From positions 1 through 46,433 of the forward strand of contig NZ_JAUMYS010000016.1 in NCBI RefSeq assembly GCF_030528505.1: a DNA stretch of 46,433 nucleotides, read 5' to 3'. Positions 6,401 to 14,070 of the stretch are shown piece after piece (the first letter of the stretch is position 1; each line of letters starts with the position of its first letter). The notes below the pieces were generated by a model, which did no database searches, was not told where the DNA came from, and saw only the letters and a program-made list of their open reading frames with translations. Made by a program: the position numbers and the translations under genes. The stretch comes from Tannerella sp. (GTDB lineage: Bacteria > Bacteroidota > Bacteroidia > Bacteroidales > Tannerellaceae).

Positions 6401-9244
6401 ATCTTCCATAACCTCCGTACCGGACAGGACGAAGAAAAGAAGTCTACACGTTATCCACTGCTGATCTGGGATTCCAAGGCGAACTTCTCCATCGATGCGC
6501 CGCCACCTTACGAAGTGATCTCTTACGGCCCCTATACGACCGGCCCGCGACTGAAACTGGAGAACAAAACCACCGACGCGCTCAATGACGTATGGTTCTA
6601 TTTCAGCGGCAAACTGAAAGATGTTCAACTGATCCCGACCGGTTCGGGTACTCCTCACGCGGGCCAGAACATTAACGATCCGAACGGCGGTTGCTGGGTA
6701 AAAGTCAATGATCTGGCATCCAATGATACCCGTTTCTATACCCCGGTTTATACCAGCATGGTGACCGTATGCCCCTACGATTCCGTGACGGTATATGCCT
6801 GCTCGGGCTTCGGCGCATCGTGGGCACCCAACACAACGCTCCCGCTGAATCCCAACGACGATCATATCATCGATAAACGGGTCTTCCGTATCAAACCTTC
6901 AACAAGTGCGACGATCGATGCCGCTATCGTCAGCGATCGCGACAGCATCAAAGCCAGCCCGAACGACGCTTCCAATGCCTATACGATTACGGCTTCTCTG
7001 AACTCCAACGCCTCCGACGGGATGGTGAAAGAAGTAGAAATGGAGCTGACCGTACCCATCGGGCAAGTTTACGTGCCGGGCAGTGCCGAGATCGAATATC
7101 CGGTGGGCACAAGCACCCCACTTCCGGCTGGTTCGGCAATGGAGCAACTGCTGGTCAATCGGTTTGGACCCGCATCCGACGATCATACGGAGCGTTCCGC
7201 ACGCCTGCAAGTAAATACGACCGGCATACCCGCACTGGGTGCAAACCTGATTCTGCCGGGTACGCAGGGTAATCCGCCTGCCGCCGACCTCGCAAAACGC
7301 AAAGTACAGATCCGGATGAAATTCCGTGCCTTGTGTTCGACGGAGATATTCAAAAAGATCGTATTCAAAGGAACCATGTATGCCCAAAATATCTGTGGCG
7401 ACCCTGCTAACGGCAACGGGCAAGCGTTTATATCGGGAGCGTACAAACCAGATATAAACTATGACTACGATTTCGAGACGCAGATAGCCCCCAAATCGGC
7501 CGGATCGCCCCATGTATCGTTTGCCTTTAACGAAGGCCACAGACGTGATACGCTTCAGCTCGAAATCAAGAGACATTACGGAGCATCTCAGTCGATGAAA
7601 GCAAACGATTACCTGGAAGTTCTATTACCGGATGTACTCGACATCGATAGCGCTTATTTCCGGTACAAAGGCGTTTCCGGCTCGTTGGCAACTCTTGACC
7701 GGCGCGACTCCGTTGCCGCAAACACTGTCACCTCCGGCGTGCGCACGCTGAAACTTCCTTTCCCGATTACGGAGTACAACAACGATGCCACGAAAGGACA
7801 CAATTCCGTCATCCACTGTTATGTTCCATTGATATATACGCCTAACGGACAGGATCGTGCAGCCAATCCCGTAGATTCGATACAAGCCTCCATACAGAGC
7901 ACGGTAACATTCAAGGGCGGCTGTCCCGATCAGCCGATGAAGCTCGGCCGGAAGACCCAAAAAGCAGCCCTCTTCACCGCTGTGGAATGGCCACACATCG
8001 CATGGATCGGTGACACGGCAAGGTTCGAGATTACCAGTCGTAGTTTTGATGGCAAATGGTACAACGAAAAAACAGGCGGAGCTGTTACAAGCAGCAGTAA
8101 CCCATGGATCAATGTCCCTACCGATACGGCTATGGTAGGAGATACGGTCTTCTACTTTACCCCCGTAATCAATGGTACGGAATACGGAAACGGTAGCCTC
8201 CGTCTCCCTTACCGTGTCCGGATATGGCTGCGCCCATGGTTTATCAAAAATCTGGACACGATGAAGTATATCTGCACTTCGCACGATACGCTCTTTGTCA
8301 AGGCCGGAGGGATGGATGTGAGCTACAGGTGGTATAAAGACGGTGATTCCATTGCCGGAGCAAGAGACACATTCCTTGTAGTCAGACAATCCGGCAGCTA
8401 TCACGTAATGGTTAACGACACCGTAACTCCACCCAATATCATCAGCTCCGATACGATGAACGTCTATTTCCGTGAATTCCCGGTTATAACGGAAGAACTA
8501 AAAGCACCTATTCGAAACTGTGAAAGAAGAAGTTATGATCTGACTGTCGGAGTCCGGGGGCATCACCTGCTGTATCAATGGTACAGGAACGGATTACCCA
8601 TACCCGGAGCTAACCAAAGAAGTTATCGGGCTTTAGCCAAAGATTCTTCCGCTTTCTACCGGGTTACGGTCAAAAATCTCTGTGGCGACAGCATATCCAG
8701 CAAGCAGTGCTACATCAGCTTCTGTGACGAGAAAATAAGCGGAATAGGACGGTATATCCAACTGATTGTGCCAAATACGGCAGAAACTACTCCTTCGGCT
8801 AACGGCATGCTGTATGTAAGCAGTCGGCAGGATTTTATCTTTACCGTAAAAGCAAAAAAAGGATACAGTCTAAAATATCTTGACGTCACCACCGACAATC
8901 CGATATGGACAGAGTTTAGTGGAGGTATTGAACGCACCATGCTCTCTGACAGCGTGATGCAGATACGCGTACGAACCGTAACGAGCAATCTGAAAGTAAT
9001 CGTATCGGGGATTACACCACTTGCCAACAAGCCTGTAATAGACAACATAAAAAAGGTCTGGAGCTATAAAGGTAAATTGTACATACAGACAGAACGTAAC
9101 GAAGCAATGTATATTTATACTGCGATGGGACAACTGTATAAACGTGAAGAAGTACAAGCCGGACTTACCACTTACGATTTCGAAAGCGGGTACTATGTCA
9201 TTCGATTTGCCGATGGGCATTCGTATAAAGTCTTTGTCGAATAA
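3458..9244 (+). CDS. Giant T9SS-secreted surface protein, adhesin-like
   Basis: A 1928-residue protein with a long signal peptide (about residues 1-36, hydrophobic LLRGILILLCLLGAIWSA, ending AHAQ). The long extracellular body is rich in Thr, Asn, Pro and beta-strand patterns, similar in style to DUF11 or conserved-repeat cell-surface proteins. Two Ig/PKD-like modules follow near 1600-1660 (YRWYKDGDSIAGA) and 1685-1750 (YQWYRNGLPIPGA). A further beta module is near 1760-1850. The last ~70 residues, with YIYTAMGQLYKRE and SGYYVIRFADGHSYKVFVE, match the type A C-terminal sorting domain of T9SS cargo, so it should cross the outer membrane and be cleaved or anchored at the surface. No catalytic motif was found. 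The binding target is unknown. The start is chosen because the signal peptide begins there. Confidence 0.85.
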   Translation: MKKKYKWSHSHHLSTLLRGILILLCLLGAIWSAHAQTVRIADGYPKIVGSNRLVAYGEPLTIAYRFTPQGSALTDSKVKITLPNDVEVENFSAPIGGITFTKTQNGQEVTLSGGTIAQNHEVEVQFKVKTTGCINPGVVTFQLAVLSGINSKASNSVTANAVRPILQIGLPAGGDNIDFGGTPTTPKTVTVYLKTASADKASSAQVTFTVSTSEITLSNFKLNTTAISAVAATLPDGRRTYTLTFASPANMGGSMIDQTDSKKITFNAVGTPSICGFQHIKAMARFPAGGTACHTSSEQQITLAMGGTSGVPTLTVNSCNYVTANNSSASVIHPNNVPKNGTLTWVRTVLTNTGTTAIRSFNIVNCSTPAFYNCIDTSKIYIQIGSGPLKRIYPNKRETYGFNPPRQLKPAYSRMVSSFNNMTIHEVIPPGTTVTLYMATHNGDIFDLPATNRPGPSLNGPFGFTCNSFSILIGNIKGFCAENTAKLSGRTAPELALPAHTDRLPLPKQIFKGQQTFTGKTHVHLGQIDQADAVFTVETPAWLTIEDMKITPNEDGTGTFPAALSFTPTIHSPQKRSIKIRATGTVSNPGNFRGYLHVTYKSAPCGAVNKEDTVRWTTDQVWSDATLPNTTLLKQPVAHICKQEGIGMDTFYLKRHTDYIGYKDTNNDGDPDNGTQKLPDADVDHTRFATDDHGSFHWKGQVEAGSTAYEYLYLPMEGNMAVGAGPGKYFIPNTSAFEVKVNGTAVSGIDLKHQPMTGNKSYFILRNPTKFPAGATVEIKIDFTVNRPAGNFYTKTDGILSTLFKVSETSLADPFTQGKGADNAQVLPIKIHYVRVGSLGTEGGAPTVKFETRASKTVTFDPVVGGQVAIAPFVNEARYFYYLKKITYELPPGYTMDDQITVSKHGVPALGSKTLNSEPGSTPSRRTYDFSQLFQTTNPTGPLGGGKWRLWKDSWTLNPEITLKINPSFVRKDTSAVTITRIFHNLRTGQDEEKKSTRYPLLIWDSKANFSIDAPPPYEVISYGPYTTGPRLKLENKTTDALNDVWFYFSGKLKDVQLIPTGSGTPHAGQNINDPNGGCWVKVNDLASNDTRFYTPVYTSMVTVCPYDSVTVYACSGFGASWAPNTTLPLNPNDDHIIDKRVFRIKPSTSATIDAAIVSDRDSIKASPNDASNAYTITASLNSNASDGMVKEVEMELTVPIGQVYVPGSAEIEYPVGTSTPLPAGSAMEQLLVNRFGPASDDHTERSARLQVNTTGIPALGANLILPGTQGNPPAADLAKRKVQIRMKFRALCSTEIFKKIVFKGTMYAQNICGDPANGNGQAFISGAYKPDINYDYDFETQIAPKSAGSPHVSFAFNEGHRRDTLQLEIKRHYGASQSMKANDYLEVLLPDVLDIDSAYFRYKGVSGSLATLDRRDSVAANTVTSGVRTLKLPFPITEYNNDATKGHNSVIHCYVPLIYTPNGQDRAANPVDSIQASIQSTVTFKGGCPDQPMKLGRKTQKAALFTAVEWPHIAWIGDTARFEITSRSFDGKWYNEKTGGAVTSSSNPWINVPTDTAMVGDTVFYFTPVINGTEYGNGSLRLPYRVRIWLRPWFIKNLDTMKYICTSHDTLFVKAGGMDVSYRWYKDGDSIAGARDTFLVVRQSGSYHVMVNDTVTPPNIISSDTMNVYFREFPVITEELKAPIRNCERRSYDLTVGVRGHHLLYQWYRNGLPIPGANQRSYRALAKDSSAFYRVTVKNLCGDSISSKQCYISFCDEKISGIGRYIQLIVPNTAETTPSANGMLYVSSRQDFIFTVKAKKGYSLKYLDVTTDNPIWTEFSGGIERTMLSDSVMQIRVRTVTSNLKVIVSGITPLANKPVIDNIKKVWSYKGKLYIQTERNEAMYIYTAMGQLYKREEVQAGLTTYDFESGYYVIRFADGHSYKVFVE

Positions 9245-9276
9245 GTCTAACATTTTTGCAGAATAATATCTATTCG

Positions 9277-9329
9277 AAAGGGTATCTGGCAAACCGTATT
9301 AGCAAGGTGTCAGTACCCTTTTTCTTTTT
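9277..9329 (+). terminator. Intrinsic terminator after the T9SS cargo gene
   Basis: AAAGGGTA-t-CTG pairs with CAG-TACCCTTT around a ~24-base loop, followed by a T-rich run (TTTTTCTTTTT). It lies 32 bp after the stop codon, consistent with Rho-independent termination. The rest of 9330-9529 is AT-rich and holds no gene. Confidence 0.65.
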
Positions 9330-9529
9330 ATCAGATTATTTCTTTTATAAGACTTACCAACCACACACGATATCAAAAAAAGAGATTCCGTTATCATATC
9401 CCCTCTTTTTAACCGATTTTATTTGTCTGTTTGAATATTCGCATCAACTTTGCATCCGTTTACGGCATTTTCTTTTATCTCCAATACGACCCGCCTGCAT
9501 CAAATCGTTTTTTATTCCGAAAAATAACC

Positions 9530-9537
9530 TACTTTTG
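9530..9537 (+). promoter_or_regulatory. -7 promoter box TACTTTTG
   Basis: Exact TAnnTTTG match 36 bp before the ATG of the peptidase gene, with a T-run (about 9508-9513) near the -33 position. This is the likely promoter of that gene. Confidence 0.55.
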
Positions 9538-9573
9538 TAACCCAAAAATCAAACATAAAAAACAACGTATACT

Positions 9574-12345
9574 ATGAAACAAAAAATTCTCTCTACTTGT
9601 CTGTTTTTACTTCTGGCAACGGCTTCGTATGCCCAAAAGAAACCCCTTGATCATTCGGTCTATGACGGCTGGAAAAGTCTTTCGAACATCCATATCAGCC
9701 ACGACGGGAAAATCCTGACGGCGCTGATCCGGCCGCAGGAAGGCGACACCACACTGTGGATTCATGATCTGACTAAAAACCGGACGCTTACCGTCGAACG
9801 GGTCAAGACGTATGCCGTCTCGCCCGAGGGCACATTCACGGTAGGGCTTGTCAAAGCGCCCTTTGCCATACGACGCGAGGCTCGGATCAAAAAGAAAAAA
9901 CCGGAAGACCAGCCCAAGGATTCGCTGGTGATCGTCGACAACCGGACATTCGCACTGCAAAAGGTGGCAGGAATAAAATCCTTCAAGGCGCCCGAAGAGA
10001 TAGCCCGCCATATTGCGTATACCGTTACGGCGCCGAAAGATACGGCCAAGAAAGAGAAGAAAGAAAAAGAACTGCTGATTCTCCGCAACCTGATTACGCA
10101 ACACGAAGATACGATTCACGACGCCAAAAACCATCTCTTCAATAAATACGGGAATGCTTTTGCGGTGAACACCGAGCCGGACAAAAAAGACTCGACAAAG
10201 AGACCCGAAGTGCTTCTCTTCGATCTGAAAAACAGCGTACGCCGAACTATCTCGAATGAAAAGGCCGAATACAAATCGTTCGTGTTCGACGAGCCGGGAG
10301 AACAACTCGTTTATCTAGCCACAACAGATACGTCGAAGATTGAGCAGAAATCGTTCGACGTGCGCTATTTCAAAAAAGGCGCCGACTCGGCGGTCGTGCT
10401 CGCCGGAAAGAACGTGTCGGGACTGCCCGTAGGGTGGATCTTCAACGAGTTTTCAGCCCCGCGTTTCAGTAAGGACGGGGAACGGATTGTAATCGGAGCG
10501 GCACCGAAGCAGGCACCCAAAGACACGACGATCGTCGACTTCGAAATGGCGAAACTCGATATCTGGCATTGGCAAGACCCGCTTATCCAGCCGCAGCAGC
10601 TTATCGAACTGAAACAAGAACAGAACCGTACTTATATGGGTGTCATCGACCCGAAAAAACCGGGAGCTTTTCTTTCTGTAGCAACGGAAGAAATGCCTTT
10701 CTGTAGCATCGCCAACGAGAACAACGGCCGCTTTGCTCTTCTCGGGTCCGACCGACCTTACCGGCTGGAAACGCAGTGGGATATCTCACCCCGGGTCGAT
10801 GCGTGGACATACGATCTCGAAACCGGGCATCTGCAACCTGTGGCACGCGCCATGGGCGGCCGTCCGGAACTCTCCCCCCAGGGAAATTATACGATCTGGT
10901 GGGACGCCGCTCAACGCCACTGGTTTGCGTTCGACAACCACTCCCGCACGACCGTTAATCTGACGAAAGACCTCGGTGTCCATTTCTGGAACGAAGAACA
11001 CGATACCCCTTCTTTGCCCGGTTCGTACGGACTTACCGGATGGGGTGAAAACGATGAATACGTGTTACTCAACGATGCGTTCGATATCTGGAAAATCGAC
11101 CCGAAAGGCATCAAAAAACCGGAAAACTTCACGCTCGGGAAAGGACGCAGCGACTCCCTCGTACTGCGCTACGTACGTACCGACCCGGAGAAACGTTTCT
11201 TCGCGCCGAACGACCAGCTGCTGCTCTCCGCATTCGATAAACGCAGCAAAGAAAACGGATTTTATACGCTGAAAACAGGACGACGTAATCTGTTGCAGAA
11301 ACGGACGCTCGACACATACACATTCCCGTCGGTCGTGAAAGCCAGGAAAGCCGATGTGTTCGCTTTTCTGAAAGGCAATTTCCAGACGTCAACCGATTTG
11401 CATGTCACGAAAAGCCTCTGGAAGACGGCCGACAAGCTGACCGACATCAATCCCCAGATGCGCGATTACACGTGGGGCACGGCCGAACTGTTCGCGTGGA
11501 CATCCTTCGCCGGCATCCCCTTGCAGGGAATCGTCTACAAACCCGAAGGCTTCGACCCGAATAAAAAGTATCCGGTCATGATTTACTTCTACGAGAAACA
11601 TTCCGACAACTTGTACGCTCACCACACGCCTGCTCCCAGCCGTTCGATTATCAATATCCCGTTCTATGTCAGTCGCGGGTATGTGGTCTTCACGCCCGAC
11701 ATCCATTATACGGTAGGTCGTCCGGGTGAAGACGCCTACAACGCCATCGTTGCGGGCGCCGAGGCGCTGGCGCGGAATGCGTGGGTAGACAAAGCGAATA
11801 TGGCGATTCAGGGACAGAGCTGGGGCGGCTATCAGGTTTCTTATTTAGTAACGCGCACCGATATGTTCAAGGCGGCCGGTGCAGGCGCGCCCGTATCGAA
11901 CATGACGAGCGCATACGGCGGCATCCGCTGGGAATCGGGACGCAGCCGACAGTTCCAGTACGAACAGACGCAGTCGCGTATCGGTGCGACGATGCAGGAC
12001 TCGCTGAACTTGTACATTGCCAACTCGCCGGTGTTCTTTGCCGACAAAGTGCGCACGCCACTGCTCATTATGCACAACGACAAAGACGGCGCGGTACCCT
12101 GGTATCAGGGTATCGAGTATTTCATGACGCTGCGGCGCATGGGCAAACCCGTATGGATGCTCCAATACAACAACGAGGCGCACAACCTCCGCGAACGCCG
12201 TAACTGCAAAGACCTCTCCATCCGTCTGCAACAGTTCTTCGACCACTACCTCAAAGGCGATCCCGCTCCGGTATGGATGACGAAAGGACTCCCGGCCACC
12301 GAGAAAGGAAAGTCGTGGGGATACGAACTGGATACGGCTAAGTAA
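9574..12345 (+). CDS. S9-family serine peptidase (prolyl oligopeptidase type)
   Basis: A 923-residue exported peptidase. The signal peptide covers about residues 1-20 (LLLATASYAQ). A long beta-propeller-like N-terminal region precedes a C-terminal alpha/beta-hydrolase domain (about 640-905). The catalytic triad can be placed as Ser749 (GQSWGGYQ), Asp838 (HNDKDGAVPW) and His870 (NNEAHNLRE), with the spacing of the S9 family. Such enzymes cleave proline-containing or N-terminally blocked peptides in the periplasm or at the surface. Substrate and subfamily (DPP IV-like or acylaminoacyl peptidase-like) cannot be fixed from motifs. A lysine-rich insert (about 103-110 and 155-165) is unusual. It is apparently monocistronic, with its own promoter box and a hairpin behind it. 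Confidence 0.88.
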   Translation: MKQKILSTCLFLLLATASYAQKKPLDHSVYDGWKSLSNIHISHDGKILTALIRPQEGDTTLWIHDLTKNRTLTVERVKTYAVSPEGTFTVGLVKAPFAIRREARIKKKKPEDQPKDSLVIVDNRTFALQKVAGIKSFKAPEEIARHIAYTVTAPKDTAKKEKKEKELLILRNLITQHEDTIHDAKNHLFNKYGNAFAVNTEPDKKDSTKRPEVLLFDLKNSVRRTISNEKAEYKSFVFDEPGEQLVYLATTDTSKIEQKSFDVRYFKKGADSAVVLAGKNVSGLPVGWIFNEFSAPRFSKDGERIVIGAAPKQAPKDTTIVDFEMAKLDIWHWQDPLIQPQQLIELKQEQNRTYMGVIDPKKPGAFLSVATEEMPFCSIANENNGRFALLGSDRPYRLETQWDISPRVDAWTYDLETGHLQPVARAMGGRPELSPQGNYTIWWDAAQRHWFAFDNHSRTTVNLTKDLGVHFWNEEHDTPSLPGSYGLTGWGENDEYVLLNDAFDIWKIDPKGIKKPENFTLGKGRSDSLVLRYVRTDPEKRFFAPNDQLLLSAFDKRSKENGFYTLKTGRRNLLQKRTLDTYTFPSVVKARKADVFAFLKGNFQTSTDLHVTKSLWKTADKLTDINPQMRDYTWGTAELFAWTSFAGIPLQGIVYKPEGFDPNKKYPVMIYFYEKHSDNLYAHHTPAPSRSIINIPFYVSRGYVVFTPDIHYTVGRPGEDAYNAIVAGAEALARNAWVDKANMAIQGQSWGGYQVSYLVTRTDMFKAAGAGAPVSNMTSAYGGIRWESGRSRQFQYEQTQSRIGATMQDSLNLYIANSPVFFADKVRTPLLIMHNDKDGAVPWYQGIEYFMTLRRMGKPVWMLQYNNEAHNLRERRNCKDLSIRLQQFFDHYLKGDPAPVWMTKGLPATEKGKSWGYELDTAK

Positions 12346-12357
12346 AAGCAATACATT

Positions 12358-12398
12358 CGGAGGATATGCCGGAGCTTTTTGTTCCGATATATCCTCCG
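12358..12398 (+). terminator. Hairpin between peptidase and sigma factor genes
   Basis: A perfect 10-bp stem CGGAGGATAT/ATATCCTCCG (12358-12367, 12389-12398) contains an inner CGGA/TCCG pair and a T-rich loop. It sits 12 bp after the peptidase stop and 20 bp before the sigma start. No T-run follows the stem, so it may be a terminator or a 5' structure of the sigma mRNA. Confidence 0.45.
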
Positions 12399-12418
12399 TT
12401 AGTCTGTAACAGAGAGGG

Positions 12419-12997
12419 ATGTCTGTCGAAAAGCAAGAACTGATCGCCTTAAAAAATGGCTCGTGTCAAGCCTTCGAAGCCATTTACAAACGATATGCGG
12501 GAAAGCTTTACAACTTTATGATGACCCTCTCGCACGGCGACCGCTATATGGCCGAAGAAATCGTACAGTCGGTCTTTATCAAATTGTGGGAAGTGCATCG
12601 CGAAATCGATCCCGAAAAGTCAATTCTTTCTTTCCTTTCCGTGATCGCCAAAAACATGTTGATAAACAAATATCAACGACAGACGATGGAATACTTGTAC
12701 CAAGAGTTCGTGCTACGTGAAGAACCTGCCTGCGACACCGTCGTGGAAAAAGAACTCGACGCCAAGTGGCTCGAACAATTTATCGATGAGCTGATCGAAC
12801 AGTTGCCTCCGTCGCGCAAAAAAATCTTTATCTTGAGCCGGAAAAACGATCTATCGACCAAGCAAATCGCCGAAATCATGCAGATTTCCGTAAGTACGGT
12901 AGAAACGCAGCTATGGCTGGCAGTCAAATTCATTCGTAAACATGTTGAAAAGAACTACCATCGATTATTTCTTCTCGGCCTCATTCTGTTAATTTAG
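12419..12997 (+). CDS. RNA polymerase sigma-70 factor, Bacteroides expansion type
   Basis: A 192-residue ECF-like sigma factor. Region 2 (about residues 15-85) includes FEAIYKRYAGKLYNFMMTL, MAEEIVQSVFIKLWE and ISVIAKNMLINKYQR-like segments. Region 4 (about 125-180) has LPPSRKKIFILSRKNDLSTKQIAEIM and a helix-turn-helix, with a hydrophobic tail (HRLFLLGLILLI). It belongs to the expanded Bacteroidetes group normally controlled by a FecR-type anti-sigma factor and a TonB receptor. The FecR gene follows after 73 bp, as expected. The usual third gene (SusC-like receptor) is absent from this position. Confidence 0.9.
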   Translation: MSVEKQELIALKNGSCQAFEAIYKRYAGKLYNFMMTLSHGDRYMAEEIVQSVFIKLWEVHREIDPEKSILSFLSVIAKNMLINKYQRQTMEYLYQEFVLREEPACDTVVEKELDAKWLEQFIDELIEQLPPSRKKIFILSRKNDLSTKQIAEIMQISVSTVETQLWLAVKFIRKHVEKNYHRLFLLGLILLI

Positions 12998-13070
12998 TAT
13001 AATTGTATGATATCGTATTCGGGGAATCGGCACCGTCGATTGTACTGTGTATATCATCATATAAAGAAAA

Positions 13071-14042
13071 ATGAAAAAAAACGATTATATCCGTCTATTT
13101 GAAAAATATATCCGCAACGAAGCCACGGAAGAAGAAAAAGAACGTCTCTTCGACCGGGTTCGGCACGATAAACAAATCGACCGACTGATGGAAAATCGGT
13201 TGGAGCGAGCGGCATGTGACATCGATCACGGCACGGAGAACCGGATGTACGAACGAATACGCGCGTCCATTCTGCCTGAGGATAAACAAGTACGCCTTAA
13301 TCGTTCGTGGCGTAAGGCGATGCGATGGGCTGCCGTATGGATACTTCCTGTCGTATCCGCATGGACAGTCTATGTTTTCACCTCTCGTCCGGTCTCCGCC
13401 GACAAGGTCGTGGCGATCACCGCCCCTTACGGAGAGAGAGCCGAAGTGCAGCTGATGGACGGAAGCCGGGTCTGGATCAATTCCGGCTCAACGCTTACTT
13501 ACGACGGTAACTTCAACCGCAACGAGCGAAGGGTCTTCCTCGAAGGAGAGGCTTATTTTGAGGTTCAAAAAGACGCGCGACGTCCTTTTGTCGTAACGGC
13601 AGGAGAAATGGATGTGCAGGCACTCGGCACAGCATTTAACGTAACGGCTTACCGCAACGACAAGTACATCTCCTCCGTGCTGTTGGAAGGAAGCGTCCGG
13701 GTGAATACCGAAGGGCAGGAACATATCCTTTCCGAAAACGAACGGATTATTTTCGACCGGACGAATCGTACATCATCGACCGGAAAAGTGTATGCGGCCG
13801 ATTTCATCCAATGGAAGGAAGGCAATATTTACTTCGAAAACCGCTCGTTCGACGAGATTGCCCATACGCTCTCGCGTGTTTTCAATGTCGAAATCCAATT
13901 TGCCTCCGAAGAGCTGCGTACCGTCCGATTCTCCGGTACACTGGGCGGAGGAAGTATCCGGAGCGCGCTCGACATCTTATCGCTGACTTCTTCGATGCGT
14001 TACGAAATGAACGGAACGACCGTAGAGTTGTACTGTAAATAA
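13071..14042 (+). CDS. FecR-family anti-sigma factor
   Basis: A 323-residue inner-membrane regulator. The cytoplasmic N-terminal domain (about 1-80) is followed by a transmembrane helix near 86-105 (AMRWAAVWILPVVSAWTVYVF). The periplasmic FecR domain (about 113-205) has TAPYGERAEVQLMDGSRVWINSGSTLTY and FLEGEAYFEV. A C-terminal DUF4974-like domain (about 250-320) ends the protein. It holds the upstream sigma factor inactive until a periplasmic signal arrives, normally from the STN domain of a TonB receptor. Here the next gene is convergent and unrelated, so the pair lacks its adjacent transducer. Confidence 0.9.
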   Translation: MKKNDYIRLFEKYIRNEATEEEKERLFDRVRHDKQIDRLMENRLERAACDIDHGTENRMYERIRASILPEDKQVRLNRSWRKAMRWAAVWILPVVSAWTVYVFTSRPVSADKVVAITAPYGERAEVQLMDGSRVWINSGSTLTYDGNFNRNERRVFLEGEAYFEVQKDARRPFVVTAGEMDVQALGTAFNVTAYRNDKYISSVLLEGSVRVNTEGQEHILSENERIIFDRTNRTSSTGKVYAADFIQWKEGNIYFENRSFDEIAHTLSRVFNVEIQFASEELRTVRFSGTLGGGSIRSALDILSLTSSMRYEMNGTTVELYCK

Positions 14043-14070
14043 CCGTTCGTGTCGGAGTCCAACGCGCTTT